A program made the position numbers and the translations under genes. From Luteimonas sp. FCS-9 (lineage in GTDB: Bacteria; Pseudomonadota; Gammaproteobacteria; Xanthomonadales; Xanthomonadaceae): a stretch of DNA of 64,000 nt. The first letter of the stretch is position 1; each line of letters starts with the position of its first letter. Below, in pieces: positions 36,877 through 45,974 of the stretch. The stretch is from positions 1 through 64,000 of the forward strand of contig NZ_LASZ01000009.1 of assembly GCF_001014645.1 (NCBI RefSeq), read 5' to 3'. The notes beneath the pieces were generated by a model, which made no database searches, was not told the origin of the DNA, and saw only the letters and a program-made list of their open reading frames with translations.

Positions 36877-38198
36877 CCTGCGGCGGCGGGCGCGCGCCGG
36901 CGACGGCGCTTGCGGCGCGGCGCCTGGGCCTCGCCGTCCGCGTCGTCCTCGCCCGGAAACAGCGCGATCGCATGATCCGGATCGCGCTGCGCCTCCTGCC
37001 AGAACGCGACGTCGGCGGCATGCGCGTCGGACGCCGCGCTGCGCAGCACCAGGAAATCGAACGCGGCGCGGAAGCGCGGATGCGACAGCATCCGGGTCAC
37101 GCGCTTGCGCTGGCGCTGCGGGAAGCGCGCCTGCAGCAGCCAGATCTCCTGCATCGGCAGCGAGAACCGGCGCGGCAGCGCGACCGTCGACAGCTGATGC
37201 AGCGTCACCCGGTCCGCAGCGCGGCGCTGCGCATCGATCGGCTGCACGCCCTCGGACTGCAGCTTCATCAAGGTCCTGCAGTACGCCGGCCACAGCAACG
37301 TCGCGAACAGGAACGCCGGCGACACCGGATCGCCGGCGGCGATGCGCGCATCGGTCGAGCGCAGTCCCGCGACGACCATCGTGCGCAGCGCCCCGCTGCG
37401 GTTGCTCGCCAGCGCCTTCGCGGTCTCGGGAAACAGCGCGCCCAGCAGGCCATGGCGTTCCAGGCCCTCGAAGCTCGCCACCGCGTGTCCCGACAGGAAC
37501 AGCTTCAGGCATTCCTCGAACAGTCGCGCCGGCGCCGCCTCGGCCAGCAGCCCCGCCAGCTGCGGGATCGGCGCCGCGGTGTCGGGCGCGATCGAGAAGT
37601 CCAGCTTCGCCGCCAGCCGTACCGCGCGCAGCATCCGCACCGGATCCTCGCGGTAGCGCGTCTCCGGATCGCCGATCAGCCGCAGCACCCGGTTCTCGAC
37701 GTCCTCGAAGCCGCCGACGTAGTCGCGCACCGAGAAGTCGGCGATCGCGTAATAGAGCGCGTTCGCGGTGAAGTCGCGCCGGATCGCATCGTCCTCGATC
37801 GTGCCGTAGACGTTGTCGCGCAGCAGGCGGCCGTCGTCGTGGACCTCGCGGTCACCGCTGCCGTCGTCGACGTTGGCGCGGAACGTCGCGACCTCGATGA
37901 TCTCGCGGCCGAACACCACGTGTGCCAGCCGGAAGCGCCGCCCGATCAGACGGCAATTGCGGAACAGTGCCTTGACCTGCTCGGGGGTCGCGTCGGTCGC
38001 GACGTCGAAGTCCTTGGGCGCCAGGCCGACGAGGATGTCGCGGACCGCACCGCCGACCAGATAGGCGGCGTGCCCGGCCTCGTGCAGCCGGTAGAGCACG
38101 CGCAGCGCGCTCTGGCTGATCTGCCGGCGCGAGATGGCGTGCTGGTCGCGGGGGATGGTCCGCAGCGCGGAGCCGAGGGTCGAAGTGTCGTCGTGCAT
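36873..38198 (-). CDS. pcnB: poly(A) polymerase I
   Basis: 441 residues from ATG 38198. The nucleotidyltransferase head has AAYLVGGAVRDILVGLAPKDFDVATDATPEQVKALF (GG and D-x-D), then RRFRLAHVVFGREIIEVATFR and RRDFTANALYYAI. The C-terminal tail is basic (RRKRRRRRA), a feature of PcnB compared with CCA-adding enzymes. It adds 3' poly(A) tails that promote RNA decay. It is the first gene of the pcnB-folK-panB-panC-panD-pgi operon. Confidence 0.93.
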   Translation of the reverse strand: MHDDTSTLGSALRTIPRDQHAISRRQISQSALRVLYRLHEAGHAAYLVGGAVRDILVGLAPKDFDVATDATPEQVKALFRNCRLIGRRFRLAHVVFGREIIEVATFRANVDDGSGDREVHDDGRLLRDNVYGTIEDDAIRRDFTANALYYAIADFSVRDYVGGFEDVENRVLRLIGDPETRYREDPVRMLRAVRLAAKLDFSIAPDTAAPIPQLAGLLAEAAPARLFEECLKLFLSGHAVASFEGLERHGLLGALFPETAKALASNRSGALRTMVVAGLRSTDARIAAGDPVSPAFLFATLLWPAYCRTLMKLQSEGVQPIDAQRRAADRVTLHQLSTVALPRRFSLPMQEIWLLQARFPQRQRKRVTRMLSHPRFRAAFDFLVLRSAASDAHAADVAFWQEAQRDPDHAIALFPGEDDADGEAQAPRRKRRRRRAPAAAG

Positions 38199-38227
38199 CA
38201 AAATGAAAATTTTCCGTGGGCGACCCG

Positions 38228-38254
38228 TTGCGGGGCCCGCAAGCCTGCTATACT
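38228..38254 (+). promoter_or_regulatory. promoter of tRNA-Glu
   Basis: TTGCGG (38228-38233) and an extended -10 TGCTATACT (38246-38254) with a 15-nt spacer, about 73 bp before the mature tRNA end. The strong extended -10 may compensate for the short spacer. Confidence 0.55.
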
Positions 38255-38326
38255 AGCAAGCTGCACACGTCTTCAGACGCACTGCAGACCGGTCGTCCAA
38301 CCGGTCGCCGCCTTGGCGGCATACCA

Positions 38327-38402
38327 GCTCCCTTCGTCTAGAGGCCTAGGACGTGGCCCTCTCAAGGCTAAAACACGGGTTCGAATCCCGTAGGGAGCGC
38401 CA
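38327..38402 (+). tRNA. tRNA-Glu (anticodon CTC)
   Basis: 76 nt including encoded CCA. Acceptor stem GCTCCCT/AGGGAGC, D-loop TCGTCTAGAGGCCTAGGAC typical of Glu tRNAs, anticodon loop CTCTCAA giving CTC, and T arm CGGGTTCGAATCCCG. It reads GAG, the dominant Glu codon at this GC content. Confidence 0.95.
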
Positions 38403-38410
38403 TCTTCAAG

Positions 38411-38438
38411 AAAAAGACCCGCGCAAGCGGGTCTTTTT
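38411..38438 (+). terminator. intrinsic terminator of tRNA-Glu
   Basis: AAAAAGACCCGC-GCAA-GCGGGTCTTTTT: a 12-bp perfect stem with a GCAA tetraloop and five T's, 8 nt after the tRNA. Confidence 0.9.
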
Positions 38439-38561
38439 CGTTGGGGCGTCCGGCAGGCGCACTTCGCTTCGCCGGACTGCCCCCACCCGGCGCGCAGGCG
38501 CGCCGACCTCCCCCGCACGCGGGGGAGGTGCCCCAGGCCACCGCTCACACCGACACCATCG

Positions 38562-39010
38562 CGCGCCTCGCCTTCCATTCCGCCGCCGGGAGAGCGTCCA
38601 GTGCCCGCTGGGTGCCGGGCCGACCAAGCGGGTATCGGGCCGCGACTCGGCGCGGTACCCGGCGGACACACACTGCCACGGCGACGGCGCGCTGCAGGCG
38701 AACCAAGGACCCACCAGCGTCGTTACGCCCCGCCTCCCGTTCCGCCGCCGGGAGAACGTCCAGTGCCCGCCGGGTGCCGGGCCGACCAAGCGGATATCGG
38801 GCCGCGACTCGGCGCGGTACCCGGCGGGCACGCACGCACTGCCACTTGGCGACGTCGCGCTGCAGGCGAACCAAGGACCCACCAGCGTCGTTGCGCCTCG
38901 CCTTCCGTTCCGCCGCCGGGAGAGCGTCCAGTGCCCGCCGGGTGCCGGGCCGACCAAGCGGATATCGGGCCGCGACTCGGCGCGGTACCCGGCGGGCACG
39001 CACGCATTGC
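38562..39010. repeat. three tandem copies of a ~165-bp palindromic repeat
   Basis: The 757-bp stretch from the tRNA terminator to fdxA contains no convincing gene. Units anchored on CGCCGCCGGGAGA start at 38581, 38743 and 38911 (periods 162 and 168). Each holds a long imperfect palindrome: GTGCCCGCCGGGTGCCG pairs with CGGTACCCGGCGGGCAC in 16 of 17 positions. Units also share GCGAACCAAGGACCCACCAG. Open frames run through on both strands because of the repeats; none has a ribosome site. Confidence 0.8.
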
Positions 39011-39195
39011 GAGTCCGTTTCGTCGCATCGAATTCCAAGTCCCGCCTTCGCCCGACCCGGCGCACAAGCGCGCCGATCTTCCTCGCACGCCAGGAGGTGA
39101 CGACGCCCGCGCGAGCGCGCAAATGCGAATCCTTCCCACCGAAGCGGGGACCGCTGCCTTAAACTTGTCGCATTGCCGCGCGCTCGAAGATCTCC

Positions 39196-39519
39196 ATGCC
39201 TTTCGTCGTCACCGAAAACTGCATCAAGTGCAAGTACACCGACTGTGTCGAAGTCTGCCCGGTGGACTGCTTCCACGAAGGCCCGAACTTCCTCGTCATC
39301 GATCCCGACGAGTGCATCGACTGCACCCTGTGCGAGCCCGAGTGCCCGATCAACGCGATCTATCCCGAGGACGACGTCCCCGCCGGCCAGGAGCAGTACG
39401 TCGCCCTGAACGCCGAACTGTCGCAGGCCTGGCCGGTCATCACCACGCGCAAGGACCCCCTGCCCGACGCCAAGGACTGGGAAGGCAAGCCCGGCAAGCT
39501 CCCCCTGCTCGAACGCTGA
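39196..39519 (+). CDS. fdxA: 7Fe ferredoxin FdxA
   Basis: 107 residues, [26 protein letters not shown]... with the 3Fe-4S ligand pattern in the first site and [12 protein letters not shown] as the 4Fe-4S site. The C-terminal extension and overall length match the Azotobacter-type FdI/FdxA. It is a low-potential cytoplasmic electron carrier. Monocistronic, with a hairpin after the stop. Confidence 0.96.
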   Translation: MPFVVTENCIKCKYTDCVEVCPVDCFHEGPNFLVIDPDECIDCTLCEPECPINAIYPEDDVPAGQEQYVALNAELSQAWPVITTRKDPLPDAKDWEGKPGKLPLLER

Positions 39520-39546
39520 GGCGCAGCGCCCCAGATCGAAACGCAG

Positions 39547-39570
39547 AACGGGCGCCGCAGGGCGCCCGTT
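39547..39570 (+). terminator. hairpin downstream of fdxA
   Basis: AACGGGCGCC-GCAG-GGCGCCCGTT, a 10-bp perfect stem 27 nt after the fdxA stop; no T-run follows. Confidence 0.6.
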
Positions 39571-39618
39571 CCGGTATGGCGGCAGCGCACGACCCGACCG
39601 GGCCGCGCGCCCATCGCA

Positions 39619-40125
39619 TCAGTCGGCCAGCGCCGCCCGCAGCGCCGCGATCACCCGCTCCGCGCCTGCGCCGGTCGCCGCCACGCCGCGCGGATCGACC
39701 GCCGACACCGACGTCCCACCCTGCCCCGCGCCCACGCGCACCAGGAACTGGCTGCCCGCGTATGCGACGTCGTAGGTGCCCAGCGCCTGCGACTGGCTGT
39801 TGACGACCACGCCCTCGATCCCGGCCAGCGCCTCGCCGACCCGCGCGAACACCGCCTCGCGCTCGCCCGCCACCGTGAACCCGACGTTCGAGGCGGCGGC
39901 CGCCACCGTGCCCGAGCGCGTCGCCGAGCCCGCCGCCGGCAGCGCCATCGCCCCGTCTGTCCGCGGCTGGTCCAGGTCCGGCGGCACTTCCAGCGGACGG
40001 CTCTCGGGGCTCTGCGCGTAGAGCGCGTTTTCCTTCTTGAACCAGCGGCAGCCGCTGGCGCCCACGACCGCGACGGCCAGGACGGCGATGGCGACGTAAC
40101 GGATGGGGGAATGGGATCGACGCAT
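39619..40125 (-). CDS. bamC: BamC/NlpB-like outer membrane assembly lipoprotein
   Basis: 168 residues with a lipobox VVGASGC (Cys26 as lipid anchor). The region after the anchor (ALYAQSPESRPLEVPPDLDQP) resembles the unstructured BamC N-terminal segment that binds BamD, followed by one helix-grip-like domain. E. coli BamC has 344 residues with two such domains; this is the short Xanthomonadal version. It lies just downstream of dapA on the same strand, the same neighbour as in E. coli (dapA-bamC). Confidence 0.75.
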   Translation of the reverse strand: MRRSHSPIRYVAIAVLAVAVVGASGCRWFKKENALYAQSPESRPLEVPPDLDQPRTDGAMALPAAGSATRSGTVAAAASNVGFTVAGEREAVFARVGEALAGIEGVVVNSQSQALGTYDVAYAGSQFLVRVGAGQGGTSVSAVDPRGVAATGAGAERVIAALRAALAD

Positions 40126-40146
40126 GGGTGGAGTTCTCCTGGGAAA

Positions 40147-41049
40147 TCAGGCGGCGCGCGCGCGGCAGGACCCTTCGAGGTCCGCCGCCAGTCGCGCCGC
40201 GTCGTCGGCCTGCGCGCGATGCGCCTCGGCCAGTGAAGTCAGCGGCAGCCGCAGCCCGTGGCCGAAGCCCTGGCGCGCCAGCACCGCCTTGACCGGGATC
40301 GGGTTCGATTCGATGCCCGAGAACGCATGGATCGGCTGCAGCCGCGCGTCCCAGGCCATCGCCTCGTCCGTGCGGCCCGAACGCGCCAGCTCGCACAGGT
40401 GGCGGAACGCGGCGGGCACGATGTTGGAGACCACCGAGATCGTGCCGTCGGCCCCTGCCAGCATCGCACGCGCGGCAGTGGGATCGTCGCCGCTGAGCAC
40501 CGAGAAGCCCTCGCCCTGGAGCGCCAGCAGCGCCTGCATCCGCGCCTGCCCGTTGTGCGCCTCCTTGATCCCGACGATGCGCGGATGCGTCGCCAGCCCG
40601 GCGACGGTCTCCGGCAGCAGATCGGTCCCGGTGCGGCCGGGCACGTTGTAGAGCACGACCGGCGCCGCGCCGTCGTCGGCGATCGCCCGGAAGTGCGCGT
40701 CCAGGCCCGGCTGGGTCGGGCGCACGTAGGCCGGCACCACGACCAGCGCCGCGTCGATGCCCAGCGCGGCCGCGCGGCGGGTCAGCGCGACCGTCTTCGC
40801 GGTGCCCGGCTGCCCGGTCCCGGCCAGCACCGGCACGCGTCCGGCCACGCGCTCGACGGCGTCGGCGATCAGCCAGTCGTACTCGTCGTCGTCAAGCGTC
40901 GCCGCCTCGCCGGTCGAACCGGCGACCACCAGCCCCTGGGTCCCCGCCGCCAACTGCGCGTCCACCAGGCGTTTCCACGCCGGCCGGTCGAGCGCGCCCG
41001 AGGACGTGAACGGAGTGGCGAGGGCGGTGATGCTGCCGGAGAGTCGCAA
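40147..41049 (-). CDS. dapA: 4-hydroxy-tetrahydrodipicolinate synthase
   Basis: 300 residues. The start is a TTG at 41049 ([14 protein letters not shown]), because the typical N terminus begins there and no ATG or GTG is available. Active-site motifs: [28 protein letters not shown] (Tyr), GIKEAH (Schiff-base Lys) and LSGDDPT. It condenses pyruvate and aspartate semialdehyde, the entry to lysine/DAP. Divergent from the gcvR-like gene and followed by bamC. Confidence 0.94.
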   Translation of the reverse strand: MRLSGSITALATPFTSSGALDRPAWKRLVDAQLAAGTQGLVVAGSTGEAATLDDDEYDWLIADAVERVAGRVPVLAGTGQPGTAKTVALTRRAAALGIDAALVVVPAYVRPTQPGLDAHFRAIADDGAAPVVLYNVPGRTGTDLLPETVAGLATHPRIVGIKEAHNGQARMQALLALQGEGFSVLSGDDPTAARAMLAGADGTISVVSNIVPAAFRHLCELARSGRTDEAMAWDARLQPIHAFSGIESNPIPVKAVLARQGFGHGLRLPLTSLAEAHRAQADDAARLAADLEGSCRARAA

Positions 41050-41151
41050 GATGATGAACCCGGGGACGAGGAGGGAGGCGGAACTACCGCCGGGACGCGC
41101 CGATGGACGCACGAACGGCGGAAACACGCGGAAAATGCCGGCCGATGTTAC

Positions 41152-41181
41152 TTGCGGCCGCGAAGCGCGGGCAAGTATGCT
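41152..41181 (+). promoter_or_regulatory. sigma-70-like promoter of gcvR-like gene
   Basis: TTGCGG (41152-41157), an 18-nt spacer and TATGCT (41176-41181) in the 224-bp divergent region between dapA and the gcvR-like gene. It predicts a leader of about 85 nt. Confidence 0.4.
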
Positions 41182-41273
41182 GACCGCGGCGCCGGCCCCG
41201 GCCGGTTCGCCGTTCACCCTCCAGTCGCCCTCGACGCCACCCGTCGAACAGATCCACCGCCGCGGACGCCGCC

Positions 41274-41840
41274 TTGACCGATTCCGATACCGCTTCACGG
41301 CCTGCGCCGAACGAGAACTACCTGCTCATCAACGCCTACACCACGCATCCGGCCTCGCCGCTGCTGTCGGTGTCGCGGCGGATCGCCGACAGCGGCTGCA
41401 ACCTCGTCGACACCCGCCTGTCCACGGTGGGCCGCGACGTATCGGTCACCGCGCTGGCCAACGGCCCGTGGGACGCGGTCGCCAAGCTCGAGGCGATGCT
41501 CACCCGGCTCGAGCGCGAGGAAGGCCTGAAGCTGATCTGGTACCGCACAGGCCCCAAGCCCGTGCAGTCGAACCTGCTGCCGTACGTGGTCGAGGTCGTC
41601 GCGGCCGACAAGCCCGGCATCCTGTTCCAGCTGGCCGACTTCTTCGACCGGCAGGGCATCACGATCGAGAGCCTGCATTCCTCGCGCTACCGCGCGATGC
41701 AGACCGGCGCGGACATGTTCTCGGCGCAGATCACGGTCGGCATCCCCTCGAACATGCACATCGCCGCGTTGCGCGACGACTTCCTCGAGTTCTGCGACCA
41801 TCTGAACCTCGACGCCATCATGGACCCGATGAAGTTCTGA
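41274..41840 (+). CDS. glycine cleavage system transcriptional repressor-like ACT protein
   Basis: 188 residues from a TTG start. Two ACT domains in tandem: [35 protein letters not shown] and [30 protein letters not shown]. This is the GcvR layout; E. coli GcvR is 190 residues and antagonises GcvA. The position between dapA and bcp is the same as the Xanthomonas and E. coli order (dapA-gcvR-bcp). Whether it regulates glycine cleavage here is inference. Confidence 0.82.
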   Translation: MTDSDTASRPAPNENYLLINAYTTHPASPLLSVSRRIADSGCNLVDTRLSTVGRDVSVTALANGPWDAVAKLEAMLTRLEREEGLKLIWYRTGPKPVQSNLLPYVVEVVAADKPGILFQLADFFDRQGITIESLHSSRYRAMQTGADMFSAQITVGIPSNMHIAALRDDFLEFCDHLNLDAIMDPMKF

Positions 41841-41925
41841 TGCCGATGGCGCACCGCTTGCCTCCCGCATCCGCTTCGCGCATCGTGGCGCGCAACGCCA
41901 CCGGCATGGAACGGCCGACCGCTCG

Positions 41926-42402
41926 ATGAGCGCCACCCCGCTCGCCGTCTCGACGCTGCAGCTGCCGCTGGCCCTGTCCGGCGGCACGACCACCACGCTC
42001 GCCGCATACGCGGGCCGCTGGCTGGCGCTGTACTTCTATCCCAAGGACGCCACGCCCGGCTGCACGACCGAGGGGCTGGATTTCAACGCGCTGCTGCCGC
42101 GCTTCGGCGCGCGACACGCCGACGTGCTCGGCGTGTCGCGCGACTCGGTGCGCGCGCACGACAACTTCTGCGCAAAGCAGGGCTTCGCGTTCCCGCTGGT
42201 CAGCGACGCCGACGAGGCGCTGTGCCGCGCGTTCGACGTCATCCGCGAGAAGACGATGTACGGCCGCAAGGTGCTCGGCATCGAGCGCAGCACGTTCCTG
42301 ATCGACCCGACGGGCCGCATCGTCGCCGAGTGGCGCAAGGTCCGCGTCGCCGGCCACGCCCAGGCCGTGCTCGACGCGCTGCAGGCCGCGCAGTCCCGGT
42401 GA
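41926..42402 (+). CDS. bcp: thioredoxin-dependent peroxiredoxin, Bcp/PrxQ type
   Basis: 158 residues. The peroxidatic motif is YFYPKDATPGCTTEGLDFN (Cys near residue 46), and the fold ends STFLIDPTGRIVAEWRKV. The usual resolving Cys five residues later (TPGCTxxAC) is absent: the sequence is TPGCTTEGL. Another Cys at NFCAKQGF could resolve instead. It reduces peroxides. It follows the gcvR-like gene as in E. coli. Confidence 0.92.
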   Translation: MSATPLAVSTLQLPLALSGGTTTTLAAYAGRWLALYFYPKDATPGCTTEGLDFNALLPRFGARHADVLGVSRDSVRAHDNFCAKQGFAFPLVSDADEALCRAFDVIREKTMYGRKVLGIERSTFLIDPTGRIVAEWRKVRVAGHAQAVLDALQAAQSR

Positions 42403-42574
42403 TCGCCCTGTCCCGCCACGGCGGCCGCCATCCCGGATCCCGGGCCATGGCGGCGCCGCCGTGCGCGGTCCGCGCCTGCCGTCCGCCCGGCCTCACCCGT
42501 TCTCGACCGCCGGCGCGGATGCTGGCGTCGAGCCCGTTTCCCTCCCCGCCCCGCCACGGAGCGCCGCGACCACG

Positions 42575-43978
42575 ATGATGACCCAAGGCAAGCGCGTCTA
42601 CGTCCTCGACACCAACGTGCTGATGCACGATCCCACGGCGCTGTTCAAGTTCGAGGAGCACGATGTCTACCTGCCGATGCAGGTGATCGAGGAGCTCGAC
42701 AACGCCAAGAAGGGCACCAGCGAATCGAGCCGCAACGCGCGGCAGGTCAGCCGGTTCATCAACGAACTGATCGAGGCCTCGGGCAGCGAGCGCATCGCCT
42801 CGGGCCTGCCGCTGGCGCGCCCGCAGGGCCTGCAGCTGCGCGGCGCCAACAGCGTGGGTTGCCTGCGCTTCCAGACCACGGTGCCGAAGGAGGACAAGAC
42901 CTCGTTCGGCGCGGTCGCACCCGACAACCGCATCCTCGGCGCGATCCTGGCGCTCAAGCGCGACGAGCCCGACTACCCGGTGGTGTTCGTCTCCAAGGAC
43001 ATCAACCTGCGGATCAAGGCCGCGATCGCCGGCATCGCCAACGAGGACTACGAGAACGACCGCGCGCTCGACGACTTCAGCCTGCTCTACACCGGCGCCA
43101 CCGCGCTGCCCGAGGACTTCTGGTCGCGGCACGGCAAGGACCTGCGCTCGTGGACCGACAAGGGACGTACGTTCTACGAGCTCGCGGCCGACGAGGAAGA
43201 CGGCTGGTATCCCAACCAGTTCCTGTACCTGCCGGGCGACGAGGAATCGGAGTTCCGCGTCGCGGCGGTCGAGGACGGGCGCGCGACGCTGCAGATCGTC
43301 GACGACTTCCGCCACAACCAGCACGCGGTCTGGGGCATCCTGGCGCGCAACCGCGAGCAGAACTTCGCGCTCAACGCGCTGATGGACCCGGACATCGACT
43401 TCGTCACGCTGCTGGGCACCGCCGGCACCGGCAAGACGCTGCTGGCGCTCGCGGCGGGCCTGGCGCAGACGATGGACCAGCAGCGCTACCGCGAGATCAT
43501 CATGACCCGCGCGACGGTCAGCGTCGGCGAGGACATCGGCTTCCTGCCCGGCACCGAGGAGGAGAAGATGACGCCGTGGATGGGCGCGCTGACCGACAAC
43601 CTCGAGGTGCTCACGCACAACCAGGAAGGCGGCAGCTGGGGCCGCGCGGCGACGAACGACCTGCTCGCGTCGCGGATCAAGATCCGCTCGCTGAACTTCA
43701 TGCGCGGGCGCACGTTCCTCAGCCGCTACCTGATCCTCGACGAGGCGCAGAACCTCACGCCCAAGCAGATGAAGACGCTGATCACCCGCGCCGGCCCGGG
43801 CACCAAGATCGTGTGCCTGGGCAACGTCGAGCAGATCGACACCCCGTACCTGACCGAGACGACGTCGGGCCTGACCTACGCGGTGGACCGCTTCAAGCAC
43901 TGGGCGCACAGCGCGCACATCACGCTGCGGCGCGGCGAGCGTTCGCGCCTGGCCGATTTCGCGTCCGAGGTGCTCTGA
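42575..43978 (+). CDS. PIN domain + PhoH-family ATPase
   Basis: 467 residues; ATG at 42575 or 42578. The N-terminal PIN nuclease fold (VYVLDTNVLMHDP, IEELDNAKKG, VVFVSKDINLRIKA) is joined to a C-terminal PhoH ATPase with Walker A LLGTAGTGKTLLALAAG and Walker B LILDEAQNLTPKQMKTLITRAG. This is the YlaK/PhoH2 class, probably an RNA helicase-ribonuclease. It has its own transcription unit, 172 bp after bcp. Confidence 0.92.
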   Translation: MMTQGKRVYVLDTNVLMHDPTALFKFEEHDVYLPMQVIEELDNAKKGTSESSRNARQVSRFINELIEASGSERIASGLPLARPQGLQLRGANSVGCLRFQTTVPKEDKTSFGAVAPDNRILGAILALKRDEPDYPVVFVSKDINLRIKAAIAGIANEDYENDRALDDFSLLYTGATALPEDFWSRHGKDLRSWTDKGRTFYELAADEEDGWYPNQFLYLPGDEESEFRVAAVEDGRATLQIVDDFRHNQHAVWGILARNREQNFALNALMDPDIDFVTLLGTAGTGKTLLALAAGLAQTMDQQRYREIIMTRATVSVGEDIGFLPGTEEEKMTPWMGALTDNLEVLTHNQEGGSWGRAATNDLLASRIKIRSLNFMRGRTFLSRYLILDEAQNLTPKQMKTLITRAGPGTKIVCLGNVEQIDTPYLTETTSGLTYAVDRFKHWAHSAHITLRRGERSRLADFASEVL

Positions 43979-44147
43979 CCGAGGCAACGCCGGGGCGGCG
44001 CCGGCGCCCGAGGACGCGCGCCGCCCCGGCGTCTGGACGCGCTCGTCCTGCACCGCGGACGTGATGCATCAGACATCGATATGCAGTGCTCCAGCTTGCA
44101 GGGACATGCGCTGCGGTGCAACATGGGCGGGTGCTCGGGTTCCCGCC

Positions 44148-44399
44148 ATGATTTCCGCCACCCAGTTGCGTGCCGCACGCGCGTTGCTCGGCGTCGACCA
44201 GCGCACGCTGGCGGCGATGTCGGGCGTGTCGCTGCCGACGGTCCAGCGCATGGAGGCCAGCCAGGGCCGTGTGCGCGGTTCGATCGCGACGCTGACCAAG
44301 ATCGTCGACGCACTGGAGGCGGCCGGCGTGGAACTGATCGGCAACGACCGTCCCAGCCACGGACGCGGCCGCGGCGTGCGGCTCAAGGACCCGGCATGA
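44148..44399 (+). CDS. small XRE-like helix-turn-helix protein
   Basis: 83 residues: MISATQLRAARALLGVDQRTLAAMSGVSLPTVQRMEASQG is a Cro/CI-type HTH (helices about residues 5-40). A short tail ends in a basic segment (GRGRGVRLKD). No sensor domain. Proteins like this often regulate adjacent genes; the next gene is a DUF1275 membrane protein 36 bp downstream on the same strand. Target unknown. Confidence 0.75.
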   Translation: MISATQLRAARALLGVDQRTLAAMSGVSLPTVQRMEASQGRVRGSIATLTKIVDALEAAGVELIGNDRPSHGRGRGVRLKDPA

Positions 44400-44435
44400 G
44401 CGCTTCCCGGACCGACCAGGCGGTGCGCTGAGGCG

Positions 44436-45119
44436 ATGGGCATGCAGCTGCCACGCTGGGTCTGGGTGGGCGCGGTGACGCTGGCGTGCATCGCCGGCAT
44501 GGTCAACGTGATCGGCTATCTGGGCTTCGAGCACCTGGCCGTCAGCCACCTCACCGGCACCACCAGCCTGCTGGGCGCGGCGCTCGCCGACGGCGACTGG
44601 CGCCCGGTGCGGCACCTGTGGGCGATCCTGATCGCCTTCAGCCTCGGCGCGATGCTCAGCGGCCTGATCATCCAGGACAGCGCGCTGCGCCTGGGCCGGC
44701 GCTACGGCGTCGCGCTGTCGCTCGAGGCGCTGCTGCTGCTCGCCTCGGTGCCGCTGTTCGAATCGCAGCAGCTCAACGGCGCGCTGCTGGCGGCGATGGC
44801 CTGCGGCCTGCAGAACGCGATGGTGACGACCTACAGCGGCGCGATCGTGCGCACCACGCACCTGAGCGGCATGTTCACCGACCTGGGGATCGGCCTGGGC
44901 CACCTGATCCGCGGCATGCCGCTGCCGATGCGCCGGCTCACGCTCAGCGGCCTGATCATCGCCGGCTTCCTCGGCGGCGGCGTGCTCGGCACCTGGCTGT
45001 TCCGCGCCCTGCACTACCACGCGCTGCTGATCCCGTCGGCGCTGACCGGGCTGACCGGCATCGGCTATGCGGGCTACCGGCACTGGACGCTCGTGCGCGA
45101 CGCGCGCCGCGACGCCTGA
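44436..45119 (+). CDS. DUF1275 (YoaK-type) membrane protein
   Basis: 227 residues with about six membrane helices. The family's opening [28 protein letters not shown] and the middle [34 protein letters not shown] match DUF1275/YoaK. Function of the family is unknown. It may be coupled to the small HTH gene upstream. Confidence 0.85.
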   Translation: MGMQLPRWVWVGAVTLACIAGMVNVIGYLGFEHLAVSHLTGTTSLLGAALADGDWRPVRHLWAILIAFSLGAMLSGLIIQDSALRLGRRYGVALSLEALLLLASVPLFESQQLNGALLAAMACGLQNAMVTTYSGAIVRTTHLSGMFTDLGIGLGHLIRGMPLPMRRLTLSGLIIAGFLGGGVLGTWLFRALHYHALLIPSALTGLTGIGYAGYRHWTLVRDARRDA

Positions 45120-45167
45120 GCCCGGCACCGGCGCGTGCACGTCGGGCCGTTCCGGCAGAATAGCCGC

Positions 45168-45974
45168 ATGCCCGACCATCGCCCTCCTTCCGCGCTCACC
45201 ATCGCCGGCTCCGACTCGGGCGGCGGTGCCGGCATCCAGGCCGACCTGAAGACCTTCGCCGCCCAGCGCGTGCACGGCCTGTCGGCGATCGCGGCGCTGA
45301 CCGCGCAGCACACCCGCGGCGTGACCGCCGTCCACGCTCCGCCGGTCGCGTTCCTGCAGGCGCAGATCGACGCCTGCTTCGACGACTTCGACGTGCGCGC
45401 GGTGAAGGTCGGCATGCTCGCAACCGCGCAGATCGTCGTCGCCGTGGCCGACGCGCTGGCGGCCCGTCCACAGGTCCCGGTCGTGCTCGATCCGGTGATG
45501 ATCGCGACCTCCGGCGCGAAGCTGCTCGACGACGACGCGCTCGAGGCGCTGCGCACGCGCCTGCTGCCACGCGCGACCGTGCTCACGCCCAACATCCCCG
45601 AGGCCGAACTGCTGCTCGGCGCACCGATCGCCGACGCCGGCCGCGCACGCGCGGCGCTGGGCGAACTGCGTGCGATCGGCGCGCGCGGCGTGCTGCTCAA
45701 GGGCGGCCATCTCGACGAAGGGGCGTGCGTGGTGGACCGCTACGCCGACGCGCAGGCGCAGTTCGAGCACGCCGCGCCGCGGCTGGACATCGACGGCCAC
45801 GGCACCGGCTGCACGCTGTCGTCGGCGATCGCCGCGCGCCTGGCGCTCGGCGCGTCGCCGGCCGAGGCCTGCCGCCAGGCGATCGACTACGTGCACGCGA
45901 CGATGCGCGACGCCTACCGTCCCGGCGCGAGCGCGGTCAGCGTGCTCGGCCACCTGGGCCCGCTGGTGCCATGA
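45168..45974 (+). CDS. thiD: hydroxymethylpyrimidine/phosphomethylpyrimidine kinase
   Basis: 268 residues. Motifs: [56 protein letters not shown] and the anion hole [15 protein letters not shown]. It phosphorylates HMP and HMP-P for thiamine synthesis. No TPP riboswitch is recognised upstream. Its TGA overlaps the ATG of the next gene. Confidence 0.96.
   Translation: MPDHRPPSALTIAGSDSGGGAGIQADLKTFAAQRVHGLSAIAALTAQHTRGVTAVHAPPVAFLQAQIDACFDDFDVRAVKVGMLATAQIVVAVADALAARPQVPVVLDPVMIATSGAKLLDDDALEALRTRLLPRATVLTPNIPEAELLLGAPIADAGRARAALGELRAIGARGVLLKGGHLDEGACVVDRYADAQAQFEHAAPRLDIDGHGTGCTLSSAIAARLALGASPAEACRQAIDYVHATMRDAYRPGASAVSVLGHLGPLVP

Noticed and set aside
38406..39276. Overlapping hypothetical genes in the repeat array (for example 200-400 codon frames on both strands)
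   Set aside because: Their apparent protein repeats are produced by the DNA repeats; no ribosome sites, and frames exist on both strands equally.
45100..45170. A TPP riboswitch before thiD
   Set aside because: The gap is only 48 bp and has no conserved THI-box features.
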